Assembly: GCA_035551675.1 (NCBI GenBank)
Contig: DASZMV010000003.1
Location: forward strand, 1 to 64,000
Length of the DNA: 64,000 bases
Reading direction: 5' to 3'
Origin: JAFECT01 sp035551675
GTDB lineage: Bacteria; Pseudomonadota; Alphaproteobacteria; Caulobacterales; Caulobacteraceae
Of the stretch, positions 9,747 to 18,536 are shown one piece after another. Every line of letters starts with the position of its first letter. Position 1 is the first letter of the stretch. The notes below the pieces were generated by a model. It made no database searches. It saw nothing but the letters and a program-made list of their open reading frames with translations, and was not told the origin of the DNA. Position numbers and translations under genes: made by a program.

Positions 9747-10474
9747 GTTCATCTCCTAAGACAGCCCCTAAGACGGCCATGGTGCTGGCGGCGGGCCTGG
9801 GCACGCGCATGCGGCCGCTGACCAACGACCGGCCCAAGGCCCTGGTCGAGGTGGGCGGCAAACCCCTGATCGACCACACCCTAGACCGGCTCGCCGACGC
9901 GGGTGTGGAGACGGCGGTGGTGAACGTGCACTGGTTCGCCGACCGGCTGGAAGATCACCTGACGTCGGTCGCGCGCCCGACCATCGTCGTCTCCGACGAG
10001 CGCAACCTCTTGATGGAGACCGGCGGGGGACTGAAGCGAGCGCGCAAGCTGTTGGGCGACGATCCGGTCTATGTCGCCAACATCGATTCCGTGTGGATCG
10101 ACCATGCCGACGCGCTGCGCAGTCTGGCGCAGGCGTGGGACGCCGACGCGATGGACACGATCCTGTTGCTGGCCCGGCGCGATCAGTCGATCGGGTTCGA
10201 GGGCGCCGGCGATTTCTTTCTCGCCGACGACGGACGCCTGACCTTCCGCGGCGATGCGCCGAGCGCGCCCTATGCCTATATGGGCGTGCACATCACCAAG
10301 CCGCAGGTGGTGGACGACCAGCCGCGCGGACCGTTTTCGTTGACCCAGGTGTGGCGGCCGATGGCGGCGCTGGGGCGTCTGTTCGGCGTGGTGCTCGACG
10401 GCTTCTGGATGCACGTGGGCGATCCCGCCTCGCGCGCCGAGGCGGAAGCGAAACTGATGGAGACGTCCGGCTGA
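9743..10474 (+). CDS. murU: N-acetylmuramate alpha-1-phosphate uridylyltransferase MurU
   Basis: Nucleotidyltransferase that joins MurNAc-1-phosphate and UTP to give UDP-MurNAc in cell-wall recycling. 243 aa from GTG 9743, which overlaps the amgK stop. The N-terminal nucleotide-binding signature AAGLGTRMRPLT is followed by RPKALVEVGGKPL, and later DSVWIDH holds a metal-binding Asp. The length and adjacency to amgK distinguish it from larger sugar-nucleotide pyrophosphorylases. Its stop TGA at 10472-10474 overlaps the likely CTG start of addB. Confidence 0.88.
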   Translation: MSSSPKTAPKTAMVLAAGLGTRMRPLTNDRPKALVEVGGKPLIDHTLDRLADAGVETAVVNVHWFADRLEDHLTSVARPTIVVSDERNLLMETGGGLKRARKLLGDDPVYVANIDSVWIDHADALRSLAQAWDADAMDTILLLARRDQSIGFEGAGDFFLADDGRLTFRGDAPSAPYAYMGVHITKPQVVDDQPRGPFSLTQVWRPMAALGRLFGVVLDGFWMHVGDPASRAEAEAKLMETSG

Positions 10475-13400
10475 ACGGGGGGAGCATCTTCACGACGCCC
10501 GGGCCGCGTTGGTATTCCATCGCGGCGCATCGCCCGTTCCTCGACGATCTCGCGCTCGGCCTGCATCGCGCCCTGCCCGAACCCGACCAGTTGGCCGACG
10601 CCCTGGTGCTGGTGCCGACGCGGCGCGGCGCGCGCGCGCTGGCGGACGCGTTTGTGCGGACGGGCCAAGGCTCGGCGGTGCTTTTGCCGCAGATCCGCGC
10701 CATCGGCGATCTCGACGAAGGCGAGCCGCCGTTCGAACCGGGCGATCTGTCGCTGGAGCTTCCGGCGGCGATCTCGCCGCTGCGCCGGCGCTTCGAGCTG
10801 GCGCGGCTGATCCTCGAACACGCGCCGCCGCAGGGCCGCCGCCTCGACGCGGCGGGTGCGCTGGAGATGGCTGATGCGCTCGGCCAATTTCTCGACGCGG
10901 TGGAGATCGAGGAGCCGGCCTTCGACCAGGCGCCGTACTCGCTCGCCGAACGTGTCGACGCCCTGGTGGAGGGCGACTTCGCCGAGCACTGGCGCCAGTC
11001 CGCGACGTTTCTGTCGGTGGCGACGCGGCGTTGGCCGGAAAGGCTGGCGGAACTCGGCTTGGTCGACCCGGCGGCGCGGCGGGTGAAGCTGCTGCGGCTG
11101 TTGGGCGAGCGTTGGAAGACGGCGCCGTCGCAAACGCCGCTGGTCGCCGCCGGCACCACCGGCACCACACCCGCAACCGCGGACCTGTTGGCGATCATCG
11201 CCGATGCGCCGCAGGGCTGCGTCGTGCTGCCGGGCGTCGATCATCATCTGGCGAAGGCCGCGTGGGACCAGGTCGACGAGCAACATCCGCAGGGCGCGTT
11301 GAAGCGCCTGCTCGATCGTCACGGCCTCGACCGCGAACAGGTGCGCGTGTGGGACGCGCCCGAGGACGCCGCGAGCGCGGCGCGCGGACGCTCGCGCCGG
11401 CGCGTGATCAACGAAGCGCTGCGTCCGGCGGAAGCGACCGCCGACTGGCTGCGCCAGATCGATACGCTGGAGAAGGAAGCGGAGACCACCGGCGTCGATC
11501 CGATCGAAGAAGGCTTGGGCGGTCTTTACAGCGTCACCGCGCGCAACGAGGAGGAGGCCGCGACCCTCGCCGCCTTGTTATTGCGCGAAGCCTTGGAGAC
11601 GCCGGACCAGACCTGCGCCCTGGTTACGCCCGACCAGGCGCTGGCGCGGCGCGTATCGGCGAAGCTGACGCGCTGGGGGGTCGAGGCGGATTCGTCGGCG
11701 GGCGCCCCGCTGGCGCAGTTTCCGGTCGGCGTGCTGATCGCATTGACGGCGCACGCGGCGGTCGAGCCGATGAAGCCGCCGATGCTGCTCGGCCTGTTGA
11801 AGCACCCGCTGGTCCGCCTAGGACACGAAGACCTGTCGTTCAGCGCCATGCGCCTCGAGGAAGAGGCGTTGCGCGGGCCGCGACCGCGCAGTTGGGCGGC
11901 GATCCGTCGTTCGGTCTTAGGTGACAAGCCGGAGCCGTCGCCCTCGCGCCTCGCCGCAGCCGACCTGGCGCAGCGCCTGGAAAACGCCCTGGCGATCGCC
12001 GCTGCGCCGTTCGCGGGCGACGACGCTGACGTGGGCGACGCGACGCGCGCGCTGGTTCACGCGGTCGAAGCGCTATGCGCCGACGCGGACGGGTCGACCG
12101 GAAGCTTATGGGCCGGCGGAGCGGGCGAGGCAGCGGCGGCCTTGCTCGCCAATCTGATCGAGGACGGCGCGACTCTGCCGCGCGCCGACGCGGCGGGATT
12201 CGAATCGCTTTTGCGCGCGCTGCTGGACGGCGAGACGGTGCGCACCGGGGGCGCCAGCCATCCGCGCCTGCGCATCCTGGGCGCTATCGAAGCGCGTCTG
12301 GTGCGCGCGGATCGGATGATCCTGGCGGGTCTGGAGGAAGGCGTTTGGCCGCAGGGGGCGCCGATCGATCCGTTCCTGTCGCGGCCCATGCGCAAGGCGC
12401 TGAAACTGCCGCCGCCGGAGCGGCGCATCGGACTGTCGGCGCACGACTTCGCGCAGGCGGCGTGCGCGCCGCAGGTGACGCTGTTGCACACCGAACGCCG
12501 CGGCGGTCAGCCGACCGTACCCTCGCGCTGGCTGTGGCGATTGCAGACCCTGGCGATGGGCGCGAAGCTGAAACTGCCGCAGCGGCCGGAGCTGAACGAC
12601 TGGGCCCGCGCGCTGGACGCGCCGCGCAGCAATGTCCCGCAGCTCGCGCCACGACCGAAGCCCAGACCGCCCACGGTCGTGCGGCCGCGTTCGCTCTATG
12701 TGACGCGGGTCGAGAAATGGGTGCGCGATCCTTACGCGATCTATGCACGGTTCATTCTCGATCTTCAGCCGATGGACCGGCCCGACGCCTCGGCGGAAGC
12801 GGCCGCCCGTGGCAGCGCGATTCACAAGGCGCTCGAACGGCTGACGCTGGAATATCCGGCGACCCTGCCGGAGGTGGAGACCGTCGAAGCGCTCTTGGTC
12901 GAGTGTCTGGAGGCCGAGGGTTTCGAAGGCGGCGCCTTGGCGCGCACGCGGCCGGCGCTGCCGCACATCGCGCGCTATGTCCTTGGCTTCGAGGTCGAGC
13001 GGCGCGTGCGCAAGCCGGAAGTTTTGGTCGAGCGCACCGGTGTGCTGACATTCCAGACGCCCGGCGGCGAGTTCACCCTGAAGGCGCGCGCGGACCGGTT
13101 GGAGATTCTCGATGGCGCCGGGGCGATCATGGACTTCAAGACCGGTCGTGCGCCGAGGGAAAAGGAAATTACCGCGGGGTTCGCGCCGCAGCTCACCCTG
13201 ACCGGCGCCATTCTCGCGCACGGCGGCTTCGAGGGTGTGGGCGACGCGACGCCGGAAAGCCTCGCCTATGTCCGCGTCACCGGCCGCAAACCGCCGGGCG
13301 AATTGATCGAGGTGTTCACCGGCGAAGAAGCGGCGGCGGCGTCGGAAGCAGCGCTGGCGCGGCTGAAGGCTTACGTCACGCGGTTCGACGATGCGTCGAC

Positions 13401-13515
13401 GCCCTATGTTTCGTGGGCGGCGCCGCAGTACATGAACGAATACGGCGGCGACTACGACCATCTCGCGCGGGTGTGGGAATGGGCGGTCATCGGCGAAGCG
13501 GAGGGGAGCGAATGA
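10471..13515 (+). CDS. addB: Double-strand break repair protein AddB (helicase-nuclease subunit)
   Basis: Partner of AddA in resection of double-strand breaks. About 1014 aa. The N-terminal half has the helicase-like fold (ALVLVPTRRGARALADAF) without a clear Walker A; the C-terminal half has the RecB-type nuclease domain with GSAIHKALERL, ADRLEILDGAGAIMDFKTG and FAPQLTLTGA. No ATG, GTG or TTG lies at the expected start: conserved PGPRWYSIAAHRPFLDDL begins 11 codons after CTG 10471. That CTG overlaps the murU stop as CTGA, with a GGAG 8 nt upstream, so I place the start there. GTG near 10353 would give a long murU overlap. The start is uncertain. Confidence 0.9.
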   Translation: MNGGSIFTTPGPRWYSIAAHRPFLDDLALGLHRALPEPDQLADALVLVPTRRGARALADAFVRTGQGSAVLLPQIRAIGDLDEGEPPFEPGDLSLELPAAISPLRRRFELARLILEHAPPQGRRLDAAGALEMADALGQFLDAVEIEEPAFDQAPYSLAERVDALVEGDFAEHWRQSATFLSVATRRWPERLAELGLVDPAARRVKLLRLLGERWKTAPSQTPLVAAGTTGTTPATADLLAIIADAPQGCVVLPGVDHHLAKAAWDQVDEQHPQGALKRLLDRHGLDREQVRVWDAPEDAASAARGRSRRRVINEALRPAEATADWLRQIDTLEKEAETTGVDPIEEGLGGLYSVTARNEEEAATLAALLLREALETPDQTCALVTPDQALARRVSAKLTRWGVEADSSAGAPLAQFPVGVLIALTAHAAVEPMKPPMLLGLLKHPLVRLGHEDLSFSAMRLEEEALRGPRPRSWAAIRRSVLGDKPEPSPSRLAAADLAQRLENALAIAAAPFAGDDADVGDATRALVHAVEALCADADGSTGSLWAGGAGEAAAALLANLIEDGATLPRADAAGFESLLRALLDGETVRTGGASHPRLRILGAIEARLVRADRMILAGLEEGVWPQGAPIDPFLSRPMRKALKLPPPERRIGLSAHDFAQAACAPQVTLLHTERRGGQPTVPSRWLWRLQTLAMGAKLKLPQRPELNDWARALDAPRSNVPQLAPRPKPRPPTVVRPRSLYVTRVEKWVRDPYAIYARFILDLQPMDRPDASAEAAARGSAIHKALERLTLEYPATLPEVETVEALLVECLEAEGFEGGALARTRPALPHIARYVLGFEVERRVRKPEVLVERTGVLTFQTPGGEFTLKARADRLEILDGAGAIMDFKTGRAPREKEITAGFAPQLTLTGAILAHGGFEGVGDATPESLAYVRVTGRKPPGELIEVFTGEEAAAASEAALARLKAYVTRFDDASTPYVSWAAPQYMNEYGGDYDHLARVWEWAVIGEAEGSE

Positions 13516-16500
13516 GCGACCCGCAGATCGCCGCCGCCGATCCGTCGCACTCGGTCTTCGTCACCGCCAACGCAGGATCGGGCAAGACCAGCACCCTGGT
13601 GTCGCGGGTGGCGCGCCTTTTGCGCCGCGGCGTCGATCCGGCGCGCATCCTCTGCGTCACCTACACCAAGGCGGCGGCGGCGGAGATGCAGCACCGCCTG
13701 TTCGAGACGCTGGGCGAATGGTCCGTGCTGCCCGACGACAAGCTGGCGGCGCGGTTGGCGAAGCTGGAGGGTACGCCCGACGCCACCTTCGATGAGGCGG
13801 CGCTGTCGCAGGCGCGCGCCCTGTTCGCGCGCGCGCTGGAAACGCCCGGCGGTTTGAAGATCGAGACCATCCACGCCTTTTGCGAAAAGCTGCTGAAGCG
13901 CTTTCCGCTGGAGGCGCAGGTGTCGCCGCGGTTCCAGGTGATGGAGGACGCCGCCGCCCACGCCCTGTCGCAGGACGCGCGCGACGACCTGGCCTTGATG
14001 GCGATGAACGGCGAGCGCGGCGGCGCCCTGGCCACGGCCTTTGCCTATTTCGCGGTCGACCTCGACTACAACCGCTTCGAAGGGCTGTTCACAACCATCG
14101 AGACGCGGCGCGCCGAACTCTCGCGCTATGTCGAGGCGGTAGCGAACGGCGAGGCGCAGTCGCCATGGGCGTTGTGCGGCGTGGCGGAGGGCATGACGCC
14201 CGAAGTGCTCGAGACCGAGGCGGTCGCGGCGACCGACTGGTCCGCGTGGCGCGAAGCGGCGGCGGCCTTGTGCGCGGGCTCGGCCATCGACTGCAGGATC
14301 GGCGCGCAGATGGCGGCGGTCGAGCCGGCGACGGCGACCTTCGCGGACATTTGCGGCGTGTTCTGCACCGGCAAGGGCGAGGCGCGCGCCAGTATGGCGA
14401 CGAAGAAGATCGCGCAGCCGGTGGTGGCCTGGCTGTCGCTGGAGCAGGCACGGGTGATGGCGGCGCAGGAGGTCATCCGCGCGGCGCGGATCGCGCGCGA
14501 CACCGCCTATGTGCTGAGCCTGGCCAGCGTCTATGCGGCGATCTACGACACCGCCAAGACCGCGCGCGGCGCGCTCGATTTCGCGGACCTGATCGGCAAG
14601 GCCCGCGACCTGCTGGCGTCGCGCGAGGACGCGGCCTGGGTGCTGTACAAGCTCGACGGCGGGCTCGATCACGTGCTGCTGGACGAGGCGCAGGACACGT
14701 CGCCGGAACAGTGGGAGATTCTGCGCAGCCTCACCGCGGAATTCTTTGCCGGCGTGGGCGCGCGCGAGCCGGGCGCCATCGACCGCAGCGTCTTCGCAGT
14801 CGGCGACGAGAAACAGTCGATCTTTTCCTTCCAGGGCGCGCAGCCCGAACGCTTCATGTTCGAACGCGACGCTTATGAAAAGCTCACCGAACAGGTCGAC
14901 GCCACGCTCGCCACGATTTCCCTGCCGGAGTCCTGGCGTTCGACGCCGGCGGTGTTGAAGTTCGTCGACCAGATCTGCAAGGCGCCGGACGCGGCGGCCG
15001 CGCTCGACCCCTATTACAAATCGCCCAACGAGCACGTCGCCAAACGCGCCGGCCAGCCAGGCTCGGTCGAGATCTGGCCGTTGTTCAAGGACCCTAAGTC
15101 GCCCGACCGCGACGCCTTCGATCCGGTGGACGCCGAGGTCGGGGAGAGCGCCAACAAACAGCTGGCCCTGGCGATCGCGGGCGCCATCCGGGCGTCGGTG
15201 GAACGCGGCGAGGCGGTGCACGACAAGGCGCTGAACGGCGGCGCCGGCGGCTGGCGCGCGGCGAACCACGGCGATTTCCTGATTCTGGTGCGGCGCAGAA
15301 ATGCGCTGTTCGAGGAGATCATCCGCGCCTTGAAGGCCACGGGCGCGCCGGTCGCGGGCGCGGACCGGTTGACCCTGTCGGAGCACATCGCCTTCGAGGA
15401 CCTGCGCGCGCTGACCCGGTTCGCGCTCTATCCCGGCGACGACCTGACGCTGGCGGCGCTGTTGCGTAGTCCGTTCTGCGACGTGGACGAACAGTCGCTG
15501 TACGATCTGGCGCAGGGGCGCGAACGGAGCCTCTATCGCGCGCTTCGCGCACGCGCGGCGGAGCGGCCGGAGTGGGCGCAGGCGGCCGAACGTTTGGGCG
15601 GCGTCATCGCCGATGCGCGCGAACGGCGGCCGTTCGAGTTCTTCAATCGCTTCCTCGGGCGGCTGGATGCGGAGGGCCGCTCGATGCGCTCGCGCATCCT
15701 CACGCGCCTCGGCCGCGAGGCCGAGGACGCCATCGACGAGTTCCTGAACCAGACGCTCGCCGCCGAGGCGCGCGGGGTGCACGACCTGGAGAGCCTGTCG
15801 GCCGAACTCGACTCCAGCGAGGTCGAGGTGAAGCGCGAATTGAAGGCCGGGCGCGGCGAGGTGCGGGTGATGACCGTGCACGGCGCCAAGGGGCTGGAGG
15901 CGCCGGTCGTCTTCCTGCCCGACACCACCGTCGACGTGACCAAGCGCCAGCGATCCATGGCCTCGCCGCTGTTGGGGACGCCGCAGGGCGGTTTTCTGTG
16001 GGCGCCGCGCGCGCAGGAGGATTGCCCCGCGTCGCAGGACGCGCGCGCCGAGCGCGACGAACGGTCGGATCAGGAGTCGCTGCGGTTGCTCTACGTCGCC
16101 CTGACCCGTGCGCGCGACCGGGTGGTGATTTGTGGGCGCGCGTCGGCGACGCGCGGACCGGACGCGACGTCGTGGTGGGCGCGGCTGACCGCGGCCTTCG
16201 ATGCGCTGGAGACGCGCGAGGTCGAGGAGAACGGCCGCACCGTCCGCCGCTTCGGCGACGATCCGGGCCTTGCGCCGCGCGAGGCGGTCGCCGTTACGCC
16301 GCCCGCGCCGCTTCCCGACTGGACCCAGGTGAAGCTGAAGCCCGAGCGCGCCGCGCGCTGGGCTTCGCCCTCGAACATTTCCGATCAGGCCAAGGCGCCG
16401 GCGCCCTCGCCGTTGGCGCAACGGTCGGGCCTGGGGCGCTTTCGCCGGGGCGATCTCATCCACAAGCTGTTCGAGGTCCTGCCCGACGTGCCCCCCGACC

Positions 16501-16955
16501 ATCGGCGCGCGGCGGCGGAGCGCCTGCTGGCGCGCGAGCCCGACCTGACCGTCGACCAGCGCGCGGAGATGATCGTCGCCGCCTTCGGGGTGCTGGAAGA
16601 CCCGCGGTTCGCGGAAGTGTTCGGCCCCGGCTCCCGCGCCGAGGCTGCCCTGGCCGGGACCGCGCCCGACCTGCCGCAAGGCGTCGCCATATCCGGGCGG
16701 CTGGATCGCCTGGTTGTGGGACCCAAGCGGGTGCTGGTCGTCGACTATAAGACCAACCGCCCGGCCCCCGACCGGATCGAGGACGCCGACCCCGCCTATG
16801 TGACGCAAATGGCGGTTTATGTGGCGGTTTTGCGCGCGCTTTATCCAGGCCGCACCGTCGAGGCGGCCCTGGTCTGGACCGACGGGCCGCGCCTGATGCC
16901 GGTTCCCCCAAACGTGATCGAAGGCGCGCTGGAAACGCTCAGGCGAGACAGTTGA
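13512..16955 (+). CDS. addA: Double-strand break repair helicase AddA
   Basis: UvrD/RecB-family helicase-nuclease subunit of AddAB; processes DNA ends for RecA-dependent repair. 1147 aa from ATG 13512, which overlaps the addB stop as ATGA. Walker A ANAGSGKT is at residues 19-26, followed by CVTYTKAAAAEM (motif Ia), LDEAQDTSPEQW (Walker B/motif II), VGDEKQSIFSFQGA (motif III), VMTVHGAKGLEAPVVF (motif V) and LLYVALTRARD (motif VI). The C-terminal nuclease has GDLIHKLFEV, GRLDRL and VVDYKTNR. The alphaproteobacterial AddA fold is clear. trxA follows 71 bp downstream. Confidence 0.96.
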   Translation: MSDPQIAAADPSHSVFVTANAGSGKTSTLVSRVARLLRRGVDPARILCVTYTKAAAAEMQHRLFETLGEWSVLPDDKLAARLAKLEGTPDATFDEAALSQARALFARALETPGGLKIETIHAFCEKLLKRFPLEAQVSPRFQVMEDAAAHALSQDARDDLALMAMNGERGGALATAFAYFAVDLDYNRFEGLFTTIETRRAELSRYVEAVANGEAQSPWALCGVAEGMTPEVLETEAVAATDWSAWREAAAALCAGSAIDCRIGAQMAAVEPATATFADICGVFCTGKGEARASMATKKIAQPVVAWLSLEQARVMAAQEVIRAARIARDTAYVLSLASVYAAIYDTAKTARGALDFADLIGKARDLLASREDAAWVLYKLDGGLDHVLLDEAQDTSPEQWEILRSLTAEFFAGVGAREPGAIDRSVFAVGDEKQSIFSFQGAQPERFMFERDAYEKLTEQVDATLATISLPESWRSTPAVLKFVDQICKAPDAAAALDPYYKSPNEHVAKRAGQPGSVEIWPLFKDPKSPDRDAFDPVDAEVGESANKQLALAIAGAIRASVERGEAVHDKALNGGAGGWRAANHGDFLILVRRRNALFEEIIRALKATGAPVAGADRLTLSEHIAFEDLRALTRFALYPGDDLTLAALLRSPFCDVDEQSLYDLAQGRERSLYRALRARAAERPEWAQAAERLGGVIADARERRPFEFFNRFLGRLDAEGRSMRSRILTRLGREAEDAIDEFLNQTLAAEARGVHDLESLSAELDSSEVEVKRELKAGRGEVRVMTVHGAKGLEAPVVFLPDTTVDVTKRQRSMASPLLGTPQGGFLWAPRAQEDCPASQDARAERDERSDQESLRLLYVALTRARDRVVICGRASATRGPDATSWWARLTAAFDALETREVEENGRTVRRFGDDPGLAPREAVAVTPPAPLPDWTQVKLKPERAARWASPSNISDQAKAPAPSPLAQRSGLGRFRRGDLIHKLFEVLPDVPPDHRRAAAERLLAREPDLTVDQRAEMIVAAFGVLEDPRFAEVFGPGSRAEAALAGTAPDLPQGVAISGRLDRLVVGPKRVLVVDYKTNRPAPDRIEDADPAYVTQMAVYVAVLRALYPGRTVEAALVWTDGPRLMPVPPNVIEGALETLRRDS

Positions 16956-17026
16956 ACCCAAGCGAGGCCGCGACTACTTAGGCCCTCGCGCTCGCCCCCG
17001 AGCCGTTAGGATGGAGTCGTTAGGTC

Positions 17027-17365
17027 ATGGCCACTGTGCAGGTCACCGACGAGAGTTTCGAACAGGACGTTCTGAAGGCGGGGACGCCGGTCCTGGTGGA
17101 CTTCTGGGCGGAGTGGTGCGGTCCCTGCAAGCAGATGGCGCCCGCGTTGGAGCAGCTCTCCGAAGAACTCGCCGGCAAGGTCGCAGTGGCCAAGTTCAAC
17201 GTCGACGAAAGCCCGATGACTCCCTCGCGCTATGGCGTGAAGGGCATGCCGACGCTCATGCTGTTCAAGGACGGCCACATGACCTCGATGAAGGTCGGCG
17301 CCATGCCCAAGCGCAAGATCCTCGAATGGCTGGTCGAGACGGGCGTCGAAGCGGACGCGGCTTAA
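17027..17365 (+). CDS. trxA: Thioredoxin
   Basis: Cytosolic thiol-disulfide reductant, reduced by thioredoxin reductase. 112 aa with the active site WCGPC at residues 30-34, PVLVDFWAEW before it, and the cis-Pro loop GMPTLMLF. Length and motifs fit classical thioredoxin 1. It follows addA on the same strand, an arrangement seen in other Alphaproteobacteria. A short hypothetical gene starts 64 bp after the stop. Confidence 0.95.
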   Translation: MATVQVTDESFEQDVLKAGTPVLVDFWAEWCGPCKQMAPALEQLSEELAGKVAVAKFNVDESPMTPSRYGVKGMPTLMLFKDGHMTSMKVGAMPKRKILEWLVETGVEADAA

Positions 17366-17429
17366 CAAAAGCAAGTATTGCGCGCGCGCTGAACCACCCT
17401 AGTCTCCCCCGGGAACGGGGGCCGCGTCG

Positions 17430-18107
17430 ATGGAAGTTCATCATCATCCGCATCCGGGACATACCTGGAAGGAATTCGCGCGCGAGATCGGCATCGTCGT
17501 GATCGGCGTGCTGCTGGCGCTGGGCGCCGAGAACATCGCGGAAGGGTTTCATTGGCGCCATGAGGTCGAGCAGGAACGCGAAGCGTTACGCGGCGAGGTT
17601 CGCTACAATCTCGCGACCGCGACGTTTCGAAAGTCGCAACAACCCTGCATCGACGCGCGGCTGCAGCAGATCGGCGAAGTGTTTCGCCGCCATGCCAAGG
17701 GCGAGGCGCTGGGCTTGAAAGGCCCCGTCGCGCGGCCGCCGTTCTGGGGCGGATCGACCGGCACCTGGGACATCGGCGTCGCCGGCCAGGCGCTCGGTCA
17801 CATGCAGGAGAAGGAGAAGCTCGCTTTCAGCGACGCTTTCCAGACCTACAAGCAATACAACAATCTTCACAACGAGGAGGACGCCGACTGGCGCAAGCTG
17901 GCGCTCCTCGACCACGCGGACCTGCTCGACGCCAACGACTGGTCGCGCCTGCACGAAACCTGGGGCGATCTGATCGGCATGAGCAACCGCATCCACTCGA
18001 TCGGCGACGACATGCTGGAGAACATGACGATGGGTCAGAGGGCCGGCCAGATCGAGGGCGACGAAGCCGATCTGCACAAGGCGTTCTGCACGCCGATAAT
18101 CGATTGA
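17430..18107 (+). CDS. Membrane-anchored hypothetical protein with VHHHPHPGHT N-terminus
   Basis: 225 aa. The first 40 residues consist of a His-rich start (MEVHHHPHPGHTWKEFARE), then a single transmembrane helix (IGIVVIGVLLALGAENIAEG). This layout is shared with families annotated as DUF6090-like in other bacteria, so I treat it as a distant relative without functional meaning. The remainder is a charged, mostly helical soluble domain with a likely coiled coil right after the helix (HEVEQEREALRGEVRYNL). No catalytic motif is visible. It stands alone between trxA and the converging frameshifted gene. Confidence 0.6.
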   Translation: MEVHHHPHPGHTWKEFAREIGIVVIGVLLALGAENIAEGFHWRHEVEQEREALRGEVRYNLATATFRKSQQPCIDARLQQIGEVFRRHAKGEALGLKGPVARPPFWGGSTGTWDIGVAGQALGHMQEKEKLAFSDAFQTYKQYNNLHNEEDADWRKLALLDHADLLDANDWSRLHETWGDLIGMSNRIHSIGDDMLENMTMGQRAGQIEGDEADLHKAFCTPIID

Positions 18108-18128
18108 GATCGCACCTGGCGGATTGAC

Positions 18129-18532
18129 TCAGTCTAACCTCTTCCCTCCCGCTTTGAGGGCAGTCGCAAGAATTTCAGAAGGTGTCATCTCGCGCCGATC
18201 GTTTCCGTCGCCAAAATAATCGCCTGGCCAATATATCAATCCGACAATGTTCTCGTCGCCCGTGTTCACCCGAAGGCATTCGAGCCAATAACGTGTTTGA
18301 AATTCATCACCTCCGACTCGACATACGAGATCGACCATTTCGAGCATCTCTTCCTCTGACAGGTCCGCCGGGAGATTATTCCACTCCCTGTAACTAAGCC
18401 GAGGCGCTTTAGGGTTGCCGAGTAGTCTGACCCTGACTCAAAGAGCCCATAAATTTCTCGCGCGAGCATGATGGCGCTGGTCAATCGGCGATCGCCTGCG
18501 GTGGGATCAAGCAGGTGGCTTCTCACGTGCAA
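18129..18532 (-). pseudogene. Frameshifted hypothetical gene downstream of folC
   Basis: Two overlapping minus-strand frames make one coherent protein only if joined. The first frame starts at TTG 18532, 4 nt after the folC stop, and reads HVRSHLLDPTAGDRRLTSAIMLAREIYGLFESGSD. The second frame, open from about 18435 down to the TGA at 18129, reads GNPKAPRLSYREWNNLPADLSEEEM and continues to ALKAGGKRLD. The second frame has no good start of its own above ATG 18347. A single-base indel around 18420-18440 would explain this. The family is not recognised. It could be a true pseudogene or an assembly error. Confidence 0.6.
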
Positions 18533-18536
18533 CCCC

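Noticed and set aside
13452..16961. 1169-codon minus-strand open frame opposite addA
   Set aside because: It is the antisense of a clear AddA with all helicase motifs; long antisense frames are expected at this GC content and the translation shows Arg/His/Gly bias without motifs.
18129..18347. 72-codon ORF as an intact small gene
   Set aside because: It has no ribosome binding site, and the conserved-looking reading frame continues upstream of its ATG to join another frame.
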